From assembly GCA_016124635.1 (NCBI GenBank), contig WGNJ01000012.1, positions 105,045 to 169,044 on the forward strand: a stretch of DNA of 64,000 bases. The letters run 5' to 3'. Source of the DNA: Alphaproteobacteria bacterium. Lineage in GTDB: Bacteria > Pseudomonadota > Alphaproteobacteria > Micropepsales > Micropepsaceae. The notes under the pieces are model-generated. The model did not search any database, was not told the DNA's origin, and saw only the letters and a program-made list of their open reading frames with translations. Position numbers and translations under genes: made by a program. Position 1 is the first letter of the stretch; every line of letters starts with the position of its first letter. This document shows positions 45,003 to 53,522 of the stretch, piece after piece.

Positions 45003-45923
45003 TTACGCCATTGTCGGCGGGGCGGGCATGCCCCATTGAACGCCGACGAGATCGTCGATCGGCGCCTTGCGCGACCCCCATGAGGCCGTCAGCAAGTCGC
45101 CGTCGGTCCAATGTTCGACCGCGTGTCCCCACGGGTCGCGCCAATAGTCGAACACCTGACTGCCGAGAATGTGGCGGCCGACGCCCCATTCGTGGACGTA
45201 TCCTTTGCTCTTCAGCAGATGATGCCCGGCCATGAGATCGTCATAGTCGACGACTTCGAACGCCGCATGATTGAACTTCGGCGTTCCGGTACCGACCATA
45301 AACATCGTGTGGTGGTCGGCGGGAAGATCGCCGCGGTCGCAGCGCATGAAGGCACCGAGCGCCTGGTCCTCCGAGCCAATGAAGATTTCATCCGACGTGA
45401 TCAGCCCGAACCGTGATTTGTACCAAGCTTCGCTCGCCCGAAAATCTTTCACATTGATCACGCAATGGCCGAGCCGCTTGACGTGCGCGGTCTTGAGTTG
45501 CAGCCGCTTCAAGTGATTGCGGCGCGGCTGCGCGCGCGCATCGTTCGTCAAATCGGTCGCCGGCACGTCCAGTTTCTCCAGCGGCGAGCGCGCGGCGACG
45601 ACTTCGACCTTGAAGCCGTTGGGATCAGTCAGCCGCACGACCTTGCCGCCGCCGGGTCCGTCGAGCGTCTCGACCTTCGCATCCTCGCTCTTCGCAATCT
45701 GCGCGAGGTCGCCGTCGGACTTTGCTTCGAAGGCAAGTCCAATGAAGCCCGGCTCGCCCAAATGCGTGACATGAAAATAAGGGTCGGGATCGAGCCCGCG
45801 CATATAGAGCGTCTTGTCGTCGCGATGCGCCCGCACCAAGCCGAAGTCCTTGAGGAACATCTCCATCTTGTCGAGATCGGGCGCCGAGAAGCGCACAAAC
45901 GCGATATCGTCGACCTTGATCAT
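45003..45923 (-). CDS. Extradiol ring-cleavage dioxygenase (VOC, type I)
   Basis: The 306-residue protein contains two vicinal-oxygen-chelate domains (about 1-115 and 145-280), as in catechol 2,3-dioxygenases. The probable Fe(II) ligands are His153 (LGHCVINV), His219 (FNHAAFEV) and Glu270 (GHAVEHW). The DYWRDPWGHAVEHW segment is characteristic. It would open a catechol-type ring next to the hydroxyls. Its ATG overlaps the stop of the TetR gene by 4 bases. The precise substrate is unknown; the C-terminal tail of about 25 residues is longer than the minimal fold. Confidence 0.88.
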   Translation of the reverse strand: MIKVDDIAFVRFSAPDLDKMEMFLKDFGLVRAHRDDKTLYMRGLDPDPYFHVTHLGEPGFIGLAFEAKSDGDLAQIAKSEDAKVETLDGPGGGKVVRLTDPNGFKVEVVAARSPLEKLDVPATDLTNDARAQPRRNHLKRLQLKTAHVKRLGHCVINVKDFRASEAWYKSRFGLITSDEIFIGSEDQALGAFMRCDRGDLPADHHTMFMVGTGTPKFNHAAFEVVDYDDLMAGHHLLKSKGYVHEWGVGRHILGSQVFDYWRDPWGHAVEHWTDGDLLTASWGSRKAPIDDLVGVQWGMPAPPTMA

Positions 45924-46573
45924 TTGTCCTTGCCTCCCTTGGCGAACGCAGCCGTAGTTGCCGCCTCCGCGAGTTTCTTTGCTTCCGCGGCCTTCAAACC
46001 GAAACCGCGCAACACTGTCGTGATGACCTCAGCCGCCGTTTGCGCGGCGCGAGACTTCGGCGACTGCACCAGATGCGCGATGCAGGCGACGCAGGCACCG
46101 AGGCCGAGCAGCACGGCGCCATTCACCGAGACGACATCGAAACGCTTCGTGTTGACCCCGCGAACGACGTCGGCGCGAATTCCAGAGTTCACTGGGCTCT
46201 CGGGATCGGCGACGCCGGACATCAGGCGCAGCAATGTGCGCGCGCGAACCGGTTGACGCACGGCGAAGCTCAAATAGGTCGCAAGCCCGTTCGCCATGCG
46301 AATACCGGCGTCCTCGATTCCGTCGTTCGTCCGGTCGACCTCCGTCTCGAGTTCCTCGCGCACCGACCGGGCGATGGCGCGCTCGATGTCGTCCTTGTCG
46401 GCGAAGTGCGTGTAGAAGGTGCCCTTGGCGACTTCCGCGGCGGCCGTGATCTCGTCGATTGAGACCGCATCGGGACCCCGTAGCGCGAACAATTGTTCCG
46501 CCGCAGTGACGAGACCCTCGCGCGTCCGCTCACGCTTGCTCTTGGCTCGGGCCGGGAGAAGGGTTCCGCTCAT
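45920..46573 (-). CDS. TetR-family regulator of the catabolic operon
   Basis: The 217-residue protein has an N-terminal TetR helix-turn-helix (LVTAAEQLFALRG, then IDEITAAAEVAKGTFYTHFADKDDI at about 40-65) and an all-helical ligand domain. It is the first gene of the unit, overlapping the dioxygenase start by 4 bases, so it is made with the enzymes it probably controls. Two tandem inverted repeats begin 4 bases upstream of its ATG and are the likely binding sites. I infer autorepression relieved by a pathway compound. Confidence 0.9.
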   Translation of the reverse strand: MSGTLLPARAKSKRERTREGLVTAAEQLFALRGPDAVSIDEITAAAEVAKGTFYTHFADKDDIERAIARSVREELETEVDRTNDGIEDAGIRMANGLATYLSFAVRQPVRARTLLRLMSGVADPESPVNSGIRADVVRGVNTKRFDVVSVNGAVLLGLGACVACIAHLVQSPKSRAAQTAAEVITTVLRGFGLKAAEAKKLAEAATTAAFAKGGKDK

Positions 46574-46576
46574 GAA

Positions 46577-46610
46577 TTGACCAAATAGTCAAAACTGACC
46601 GATTAGTCAA
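46577..46610 (-). promoter_or_regulatory. Two tandem operator-like inverted repeats
   Basis: Two 16-bp near-identical palindromes lie 18 bases apart immediately upstream of the TetR start: TTGACCAAATAGTCAA (46577-46592) and CTGACCGATTAGTCAA (46595-46610), both fitting TGACCnnnTAGTCA. Size, symmetry and position are what TetR-family operators look like. They probably overlap the promoter and the start of the transcript of the catabolic operon. Confidence 0.75.
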
Positions 46611-46619
46611 TTCACGATT

Positions 46620-47825
46620 TCAGGCGAAGCTGCGCGATACCAGCCAGAAGGTTCCGATCGCCACCAGCAGAAGCGCCAGAATCTGCCGTAAGCCCGCCGC
46701 CTCGCGCCGGATGGACGGTTGGCGCAGTACAACGCCCGCCGCGAGCCACAATGTGCCGGCGATGATGATCTGCCCGATCTCGACGCCGATGTTGAAACCG
46801 GCAAGGCCCGCGATCAGGCGTCCCGCCGGCAATCCCACTTCGATCAGCGCGTTGGCGAACCCGAAGCCGTGGATCAGTCCGAACAGCGCCGTCGAGACGA
46901 TTAGGAAGATCGCGGACGTGCGGCTCGCGATTGCCTGAGCGCTTGAGATCGCCATGGCGCCGCCAAGCGCGATCGGCGACAGCACGCTCGAGCCGATCAA
47001 AGCGGCGCCGCTAAAGCCTGCTGTCAATGCTGGCGTTACCCATGGCGCCTCTGTCTTGCTGCTTGCGCGTTGATACGCTTCGAAGCCGATAAGAACGATT
47101 GTGAAGCCGATCAAAGCTTCGATCGCCTGCACCTGCGGCTGCACGAGTCCGGTGGCCGCAAGACCCAAAGTCAGTGAATGACCGACAGTGAATCCTGTGA
47201 GTGCCAGCGCCGCAATACGAAACGATGCGCAGCACAGCAGTAAGCCGATGATGAACGCGACGTGATCCGCGCCTCCGGTGATGTGCTCGATCCCGATCCG
47301 CACATAGGTGCCGAATGCCGCGAGCAAGCTCTGCGCCGGCTGCGGCGTCAGCGCCGCAATCGTCAAGCGTCCGTTGTCCGGTGTCGCGACGAAGTCCGCG
47401 CTCGCGTGCGGTGTCGTTACGCGCGCGAAGTGCACGTGCTGCGCCAGCACCTCGAAGAAGAGGCGCAGATCGAGGGAATATTCGCGTGTCGCAGCGCCGC
47501 CGCAATCGAACGAAAGCTCCGCCGCGACCTGTGTCGGATCACTGGCGATCGCCAGGGCCGGTCCCACCGGTTTGCAGTCGACGCCGTCCTTCTGCACGAA
47601 CACGTGCGTGGTTAGATGCCGAGCGAACAACACGGTCAGCGGCACCGTTTCGCGCGGATTGAGATTCTGCAGGGCCGTCGCGTCGCGCGATGAAGCACGG
47701 AACGTCGCTCGTACGTGCCCCTTGTCGTCGATGCGCCAAACGGAGAACGACTCGCTGCGCACGTGCGCTTGCGCCGGCAACGCGGCAAACAGCACCAGAA
47801 GGCAGAGCAGAACCCGGATCTTCAT
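46620..47825 (-). CDS. HupE/UreJ-family membrane protein
   Basis: The 401-residue protein has a signal peptide (cleavage after AQA, residue about 21), an extracytoplasmic beta-rich domain (about 22-185) and then about seven membrane segments with the family motifs HITGGADHVAFIIGLLL and GFTVGHSLTLGLA and a late LIHGFGFANAL. HupE/UreJ proteins are associated with nickel or cobalt entry, but the versions with a large N-terminal domain are uncharacterised. ATG 47825 overlaps the stop of the upstream chaperone-like gene (ATGA); the longer frame to 48149 is out of phase with that gene. Confidence 0.85.
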   Translation of the reverse strand: MKIRVLLCLLVLFAALPAQAHVRSESFSVWRIDDKGHVRATFRASSRDATALQNLNPRETVPLTVLFARHLTTHVFVQKDGVDCKPVGPALAIASDPTQVAAELSFDCGGAATREYSLDLRLFFEVLAQHVHFARVTTPHASADFVATPDNGRLTIAALTPQPAQSLLAAFGTYVRIGIEHITGGADHVAFIIGLLLCCASFRIAALALTGFTVGHSLTLGLAATGLVQPQVQAIEALIGFTIVLIGFEAYQRASSKTEAPWVTPALTAGFSGAALIGSSVLSPIALGGAMAISSAQAIASRTSAIFLIVSTALFGLIHGFGFANALIEVGLPAGRLIAGLAGFNIGVEIGQIIIAGTLWLAAGVVLRQPSIRREAAGLRQILALLLVAIGTFWLVSRSFA

Positions 47826-48673
47826 TTCGGCATGACGATGTCGGCTTGAGCGCGCAGTGCGTCGATCGCGGCCCGCAACGCTTTCGAATCGTGCTCCTCG
47901 TGCCAGCGCGCGAGCGCCGTTGCGCGTATCGTTTCGAATGGCGCGAGCCCATTGCCCTCGACGGCGACGAGCTTCAGCGCGATCATGCCGCCCGACGTGC
48001 GGATCAGATGCGTCGCTTCCCCGACAGGCACGCGCAGCACCGCCGATGCCGCTTCCGCGCCGGTGTAGTCGGCGATTTTGCTCGCGATCAGGAAATCGTT
48101 CGGTAAAGCGACGGGCAGCGCTGCGCTTGCAGCTTTCGCCGCATCCCAATCGCCTTTCTCGAGTGCCGCATCGACGCGTTCCCTGCGCATCACGTCATTC
48201 GCGGGCACGAACACCGCCTCGACCTTTGCCTTTGTGCGTGCGCGAAACAAGTCGGCGTTGGCCTCAATGTATTTCTTCAGTTCATCGTCGCTTGGATCGG
48301 GCACGGCCGACTGCGCCAGCGATTGCGCAATCATCGCCTGCACCAATTGCTTGCGGACAGTCGGATCTTGAGCCGGTAGCCCGAGTGCGATTGCCCGCTG
48401 AACCAAAACCTCCTCGTCGATCATGCGGTTGAGCACCGTCGTCCGGTCAGCCTCGGTCACGGGCCGCTTCAAATTCGTGGTGAAGGCCGCAAGCGTGCGT
48501 TGGAAGGTATCTGTATCGATGGCGTGTCCGTTCACGCGCGCGGCTTCGCCGGGCAAGAGATCGGCGCGCGTACGCTCGCGCGTCACGCCTGTGAGGACGG
48601 CAAGCACACCGATCAGCATGGCGCCGACCGACAGCGCCGTCCGGTTGCGATCGACGAAATCAGAAAGTGACAT
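47822..48673 (-). CDS. SurA/PpiC-like peptidylprolyl isomerase-type protein
   Basis: The product (283 residues from ATG 48673; a GTG at 48715 would add 14) has one N-terminal membrane segment (about 15-33, ALSVGAMLIGVLAVLTG) and an exported SurA-like helical domain (ARVNGHAIDTDTFQRTL, NRMIDEEVLVQRAIALGLP, DPTVRKQLVQAMI, DPSDDELKKYIEANADLF). A divergent parvulin-like region follows. The catalytic parvulin residues are not clear, so it may be only a chaperone. It is translationally coupled to the HupE-like gene, whose folding or maturation it may assist. Confidence 0.75.
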   Translation of the reverse strand: MSLSDFVDRNRTALSVGAMLIGVLAVLTGVTRERTRADLLPGEAARVNGHAIDTDTFQRTLAAFTTNLKRPVTEADRTTVLNRMIDEEVLVQRAIALGLPAQDPTVRKQLVQAMIAQSLAQSAVPDPSDDELKKYIEANADLFRARTKAKVEAVFVPANDVMRRERVDAALEKGDWDAAKAASAALPVALPNDFLIASKIADYTGAEAASAVLRVPVGEATHLIRTSGGMIALKLVAVEGNGLAPFETIRATALARWHEEHDSKALRAAIDALRAQADIVMPK

Positions 48674-48908
48674 AAGCGAGCAAACCGCCTGTGAGCGCCG
48701 AAGGGCAGAGGTCACGTGAAATGCGCGTCGTGGAGCCGACGCGACCTATCATATCCTGGAGACGTGCCGATCCGATCAAGTGGCGCATGGCTCTTTCAGT
48801 TGGGATGCTGCGCGATCTCGCACTGCAATATTCCACACCCGAGGAAAGAGAGATCGGACACGCGCCCGCCGATAGCGGTTGCATGGGAAATTCTAACCCG
48901 ATAGCCTG

Positions 48909-48929
48909 ATTTAATGTAAGTCATTAAAT
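48909..48929 (+). promoter_or_regulatory. Perfect palindrome, probable TetR operator
   Basis: An 8-bp perfect inverted repeat with a 5-base spacer (ATTTAATG - TAAGT - CATTAAAT) ends 9 bases before the ATG of the TetR gene at 48939. Its A+T content stands out from the GC-rich surroundings. Position and symmetry suit an autoregulatory operator, unrelated in sequence to the pair at 46577-46610. Confidence 0.7.
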
Positions 48930-48938
48930 TGAGTGGCT

Positions 48939-49559
48939 ATGGAATCCGCAAGGACCAGCGCGCGCGAAGAACTCTTGCGTGAAGCGGAGCGCCTATTCGG
49001 TACGCACGGCGTTGAGGCCGTTTCCCTGCGCGATATCGTTCGCGCCGCGGGTCACCGCAACGAATCGGCGGTCCACTATCATTTCGGCTCCAAGAGCAAA
49101 CTCGTCGACGCCCTCATTGCCGAACGGCTGCGCCGCATCGAAGCGCGCCGCGTGGTGATGCTGAAGGCGATCGAAGCGGACGGCGCGACGCGCGACGTCA
49201 GGCGGCTGATGGCGGCGTTCGTCGAGCCCTTGACCGACGAAGTGCTGACGGCGCCGGGCGGAGAGGATTACGTTCGCTTCATGGCGCAGGCGATCACGCG
49301 TCCCGGCTTCGACATCGTCGATCATATCGCCAAGCTCAATTTGCCCGGCATGCTCGGCGTGACGCGCCATCTGCGCGCGCTTTCACGGCGCACGCCGATC
49401 GAAGTGCAAAAGATGCGCGAGCGCATGGCGATCATTTCCTTGGTCACCGCGATCTCCGGCTGGCTCGATCGCGGCCGCCCCATTCCGGCCAAGCGCCTGA
49501 TCCGAGAACTCATCGAAACCGGCGCCGCAATGCTTTCCCGCGCCCCTGAGAGAGGTTGA
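48939..49559 (+). CDS. TetR-family regulator
   Basis: The 206-residue protein has the TetR DNA-binding domain (LLREAERLFGTHG, SLRDIVRAAGHRNESAVHYHFGSK, about residues 13-52) and a C-terminal helical domain of the kind seen in regulators of short lipid or hydrocarbon pathways. ATG 48939 is preferred to an in-frame GTG 6 bases earlier. It precedes the DUF1330 and DUF3604 genes at short spacing (5 and 25 bases), so it probably regulates that unit and itself through the palindrome at 48909. Confidence 0.88.
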   Translation: MESARTSAREELLREAERLFGTHGVEAVSLRDIVRAAGHRNESAVHYHFGSKSKLVDALIAERLRRIEARRVVMLKAIEADGATRDVRRLMAAFVEPLTDEVLTAPGGEDYVRFMAQAITRPGFDIVDHIAKLNLPGMLGVTRHLRALSRRTPIEVQKMRERMAIISLVTAISGWLDRGRPIPAKRLIRELIETGAAMLSRAPERG

Positions 49560-49563
49560 TCGA

Positions 49564-49986
49564 ATGTCCGACGTTGAGCCGACCGACAAGCAGTTCGAGG
49601 TCTTTTCCAAGGGCGACATGAAGCAGCCTCTCGCGATGCTGAACCTGCTGCGCTTCAAAGATGTCGCGACCTACGAGCCAGGTTCGAAAGAGCCGAAACG
49701 CTCGGGCGCCGAGGCCTATGGGCTCTACGGCATGGTGGCGCAGCAAAAGGTTCGGGAAGTCGGCGGCCACTTCATCTACGTCGGCCCCGTACAGCAGATC
49801 TTCGTAGGCCCGTCGGACGTCAAATGGGACATGATGGCGCTCGTCTATTACCCATCGCGCGAAGCATTTCTGCGCATGGTGGCGATGCCGGACTATCAAG
49901 CGGCCACATTCCACCGGCGCGCGGGGCTTGACGCGACTCGCCTTATACAGTGTGACGGAACGAGCGTGACGCCGGCGAAGAAGTAA
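49564..49986 (+). CDS. DUF1330-like protein
   Basis: The 140-residue product matches the DUF1330 ferredoxin-like fold: PLAMLNLLRFKD, AYGLYGMVAQQKVREVGGHFIYVG, WDMMALVYYPSREAFLRMVAMPDYQ and a histidine/arginine pair that follows (FHRRAG). Family members are small cytoplasmic dimers of unknown function. It starts 5 bases after the TetR gene stop and precedes the DUF3604 protein, with which it is probably cotranscribed. Confidence 0.85.
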   Translation: MSDVEPTDKQFEVFSKGDMKQPLAMLNLLRFKDVATYEPGSKEPKRSGAEAYGLYGMVAQQKVREVGGHFIYVGPVQQIFVGPSDVKWDMMALVYYPSREAFLRMVAMPDYQAATFHRRAGLDATRLIQCDGTSVTPAKK

Positions 49987-50010
49987 CGGCGCGCAAGAGG
50001 GAGAGAGACC

Positions 50011-52251
50011 ATGTTGAAGCGGATCGCGATCGGCTTGGGTGTTGTCGTCGTCTTGCTCGGCGTCGGCATTTACGCTCTGGCCGAAGGATGGTTTGGCAAC
50101 TACTGGGATGCCGGAAAAGTCGAGGGGAAACGCTTGCCGGACGCCGCGCTTGCGGAGCGCATCGCGGGCTCCGCCGACACGCAAGCGAGCCACGCAAAAC
50201 AGATCCTCTTCGGCGATCTTCACGTCCACACCACGTTCTCGCTCGACGCCTTTTCCCTCGCTCTGCCGATGGCGCAGGGCGAGGGCGCACATCCGGTTGC
50301 CGACGCCTGCGACTACGCGAGGTACTGCTCGGCGCTCGATTTCTGGTCGATTACCGATCACGTCGAGGGCATGACGCACCGCCAATGGGTCGATACGAAG
50401 AATTCGATTCGTGCCTGCAATGCCTCCGCCGGCGACGTGAACAACCCGGACATGGTTTCGTTCTTGGGCTGGGAGTGGACGCAAATCGGCTCGACGCCGG
50501 AAAACCACTTCGGCCACAAGAACGTCATCCTCCGCGACACCGACGAGGATAAGGTTCCGACGCGGCCGATTGCAGCGCAGTCGGCGGCGGGTACGCTTGC
50601 CGCTCAGGCCAATCTCGGTCCGGACGCCCGCGCACGCGTTTTTCTCTCGCTGCTCTCGCCGGGCGGCGCTCGCCAGCCCTATCTCGATTTCGCCAAGTTC
50701 ATCGCCAATCGCTATGCGGAGACGGCGTGCGCAAAGGGCGTCAAAGAGCGTGATCTGCCCGAGGATTGCTACGAGTCGACGGAGACGCCGGACGAACTCT
50801 ACGCCAAATTGCACGATTGGGGCTTCCCCGCCCTCGTCATTCCGCATGGAACGACGTGGGGCTTCTACACGCCGCAGGGCACGACGATCGATAAGCAACT
50901 GAGCGCCAAATACCACGACCCTGGTCTTGTGCGGCTGATCGAGATCTATTCCGGCCACGGCAATTCTGAGCAATATCGTCCCTGGTCGGGCGTCCAATTC
51001 GACGCCAACGGCAAGGCGCAATGCGCGAAGCCCACCGCAGATTATGAACCGAGCTGCTGGCGCGCCGGCGAGATCATTCGCGGGCGGTGTCTGAAGCAAG
51101 GTCAATCTGCGGAGGTTTGCGAGCAGCGCGCCGAAGAGACGCGCCAATTCTATCTTGCAGCCGGCACGGCTGGTTTCCGCACGGTGCCGGGTGCCACGCC
51201 GAACGATTGGGGTGATGCCGGCCAATGCCGCGATTGCTGGTTGCCGTCCTTCAACTACGTGCCCGGCAATGCCGTGCAGCGCGCGTTCGCAATCTCGAAG
51301 CCGGGTGCCGACGGCAAGCCGATGCGATTCACGTTTGGCGTCATCGGTTCGTCCGACAACCACGAGGCGCGCCCCGGCACCGGTTATAAGGAGATCAACC
51401 GCGTATATGTGACCGAAGGGGGCGGCCCTGCGCAGGCGGGCGCCTTCAACGATCCTGAGCGTGATCGCGGCGAACCCGAGGCGCAAGCCAAGCGCATCGA
51501 CCTCGCTACCACGACGTTGTCCGCGTTCCAGCTTGTCGATCTGGAGCGCCAGGCGTCGTTCTTTCTGACCGGCGGCCTTGCCGTCGTGCACTCGGCCGGC
51601 CGTTCGCGCCAGGCAATCTGGGACGCGCTCGAACGTCGCGAGACCTACGCGACGTCCGGCGATCGCATCTTGCTCTGGTTCGATCTCGCCAACGCGCCCG
51701 GCGGCTCGAAGCCGATGGGCGCCGAAGTCGCGATGAACGACACGCCGCGCTTCACCGTGAAGGCGCTCGGCGCCTTCAAACAGAAGCCGGGCTGCCCGGA
51801 ATACGCGGAAGCTGCCGTCGGGAAGGAGCGCCTCCAGTACCTTTGCCAAGGCGAGTGCTACAATCCGTCGAGCGAGCGCAAACGCATCACGCGCATCGAA
51901 GTCATACGCATCCGTCGTCAGATCAGTCACGACGAGAAGGTCGAGACGCTCATCGACGACGTATGGAAGACGCTGCCGTGCCCCGAGGGCAGTGGTCCGT
52001 GCACCGTGTCGTTCGAAGACCCGGAGTTCACGCCCGGTCACCGCGACATGCTCTACTACGTGCGCGCGATCGAGGAGCCGTCGAACGCGATCGACGGCGG
52101 TCAGCTGCGTTGCGAGCGCGACAGCGAAGGCAATTGCGTCAAGGTGCACATCTGCACGAAGGACTATCGCACCTCGAATACCGACGACTGCCTCGCGCCG
52201 GTCGAAGAGCGTGCTTGGTCCTCTCCCATTTATGTGAACTACCAACACTAG
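50011..52251 (+). CDS. DUF3604 family exported protein
   Basis: The 746-residue protein has an N-terminal signal anchor (residues about 5-24) and a DUF3604 domain with metallohydrolase-like motifs: LFGDLHVHTTFSLDAF, FWSITDHVEG, FLGWEWTQIG, ALVIPHGTTWGF, EIYSGHGNSE and VIGSSDNHEARPG. The paired histidines and aspartates resemble PHP-type metal centres. Several cysteine pairs lie in the C-terminal half. The activity is unknown; homologues often lie near regulators for lipid or alkyl compounds. A GGGAGAGAGA ribosome site precedes the ATG. It ends the TetR unit. Confidence 0.88.
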   Translation: MLKRIAIGLGVVVVLLGVGIYALAEGWFGNYWDAGKVEGKRLPDAALAERIAGSADTQASHAKQILFGDLHVHTTFSLDAFSLALPMAQGEGAHPVADACDYARYCSALDFWSITDHVEGMTHRQWVDTKNSIRACNASAGDVNNPDMVSFLGWEWTQIGSTPENHFGHKNVILRDTDEDKVPTRPIAAQSAAGTLAAQANLGPDARARVFLSLLSPGGARQPYLDFAKFIANRYAETACAKGVKERDLPEDCYESTETPDELYAKLHDWGFPALVIPHGTTWGFYTPQGTTIDKQLSAKYHDPGLVRLIEIYSGHGNSEQYRPWSGVQFDANGKAQCAKPTADYEPSCWRAGEIIRGRCLKQGQSAEVCEQRAEETRQFYLAAGTAGFRTVPGATPNDWGDAGQCRDCWLPSFNYVPGNAVQRAFAISKPGADGKPMRFTFGVIGSSDNHEARPGTGYKEINRVYVTEGGGPAQAGAFNDPERDRGEPEAQAKRIDLATTTLSAFQLVDLERQASFFLTGGLAVVHSAGRSRQAIWDALERRETYATSGDRILLWFDLANAPGGSKPMGAEVAMNDTPRFTVKALGAFKQKPGCPEYAEAAVGKERLQYLCQGECYNPSSERKRITRIEVIRIRRQISHDEKVETLIDDVWKTLPCPEGSGPCTVSFEDPEFTPGHRDMLYYVRAIEEPSNAIDGGQLRCERDSEGNCVKVHICTKDYRTSNTDDCLAPVEERAWSSPIYVNYQH

Positions 52252-52360
52252 TTGGAGGCAGGATTGCTCGCCGCGAGCCAACGCTCGCGGCGGCACGGAC
52301 GTGCAGGCTCGTGAAGGAACGGACGAAGGGGCACTTCGTTAGCGCCGAGGAGGAGGTGCC

Positions 52361-52807
52361 ATGTTCACCAAGACGATTCAATTCCTCGCCCTCGCTCTGA
52401 CGGCGATCGCGTTGGTTCCGTCCGGCGCTCATCTGTTTGAGTTGCCGCACAAAATCGTCATGTCGCAAGACCAGTACTTCATCGTCCAAGGCATCTACGC
52501 AGGCTGGTCGGCGTTCGGCTTCGTCTTGATCCCCGCGCTGATCGTGAATTTGGGGCTCGCCTACGTGATGCGCAGCCAGCCTTGGCCCGCGCTCCTCAGC
52601 CTCGTCGCCGGAGTGTTGATCGCGGCAACGCTCGCCACGTTCTTCACGTGGATCTATCCGGCAAACCAGGCGACGGCGAATTGGACGACGGTCCCCGCGG
52701 ACTGGGAGACGCTGCGATCGCAGTGGGAACACACGCACGCCCTCAACGCGGTCCTTACATTTGCCGCGTTTGCCGCCCTAACGCTCGCACTTATCGTCCG
52801 GCGCTAG
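52361..52807 (+). CDS. Four-helix membrane protein (DUF1772-like)
   Basis: The 148-residue protein has four membrane segments (about 7-25, 45-65, 75-98, 125-145). A strong GGAGGAGGTG ribosome site precedes the ATG. The HLFELPHKIVMSQDQYFIVQGIYAGW and DWETLRSQWEHTHALNAVL segments look like DUF1772-type anthrone-oxygenase-related membrane proteins, but I am not certain. It is followed after 4 bases by the DUF924 gene. Confidence 0.72.
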   Translation: MFTKTIQFLALALTAIALVPSGAHLFELPHKIVMSQDQYFIVQGIYAGWSAFGFVLIPALIVNLGLAYVMRSQPWPALLSLVAGVLIAATLATFFTWIYPANQATANWTTVPADWETLRSQWEHTHALNAVLTFAAFAALTLALIVRR

Positions 52808-52811
52808 CTAC

Positions 52812-53405
52812 ATGTATGAGGACGTTCTCGATTTCTGGTTTGGAAAGCTCGACGCGCTGGGCTGCGCCGACGCCGCACATGCCGAACGCTGGTGGAAGAA
52901 GAATCCGGACTTCGACGAAGAACTTCGCCGTCGCTTCGGCGCGCTCCACGAGGCGGTTGCCAAAGGCAGTCATGACGCCTGGCTCGAGACGCCGCGCGGC
53001 CGCCTCGCTTACGTCATCGTGCTCGATCAATTCTCACGCAACATGTTTCGCGATACGCCGCGCATGTACGCCTGTGACGGCCTTGCGCTGACGGCGGCGC
53101 GCGACGGTGTCGGCGCGTCCATAGACAGGATTTTGGCGCATGACGAGCGCCTCTTTCTGTATATGCCGTTCGAGCACAGCGAGGATTTGGCGGACCAAGA
53201 GCGTTGTATCGAGCTGTTCGCCGGCATGTGCGAAGGCTTGAGCGGCGACCGCTTGAAGCGGGCGCAAGACAACGTCCGTTTCGCCGAGCGTCACCGTGAC
53301 ATCGTCAAGCGCTTCGGTCGCTTCCCGCACCGCAATCGCATCTTAGGTCGCGCCACAACCGCGGAAGAAGCGGAGTTCCTCACGCAGCCAGGCTCGTCGT
53401 TCTGA
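52812..53405 (+). CDS. DUF924 family protein
   Basis: The 197-residue protein is an all-helical, TPR-like DUF924 member: DVLDFWFG at the start, ERWWKKNPDFDEELRRRFG, ETPRGRLAYVIVLDQFSRNMFRDTPRM, LFLYMPFEHSEDLADQERC and FGRFPHRNRILGR. Motif order and length are normal. The function is unknown. It may be coupled to the preceding membrane protein, whose stop is 4 bases away. Confidence 0.92.
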   Translation: MYEDVLDFWFGKLDALGCADAAHAERWWKKNPDFDEELRRRFGALHEAVAKGSHDAWLETPRGRLAYVIVLDQFSRNMFRDTPRMYACDGLALTAARDGVGASIDRILAHDERLFLYMPFEHSEDLADQERCIELFAGMCEGLSGDRLKRAQDNVRFAERHRDIVKRFGRFPHRNRILGRATTAEEAEFLTQPGSSF

Positions 53406-53522
53406 GCCTTGCCAATTTCGCTCGGAACCGCCCGTCTCAACGTTCCTTGATCTCTCGGCGTGGAGCAAAGAGAGGTGTTTTTCGTTCTATTCCGATGGGA
53501 CTCGGCGGCGTGGAGAAAGGGC

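Noticed and set aside
49510..52296. 928-codon minus-strand open frame opposite the DUF3604 gene
   Set aside because: It is an antisense shadow of high-GC coding sequence: very rich in Arg and Ala, with no recognisable motif, and it covers the well-supported DUF3604 and DUF1330 genes.
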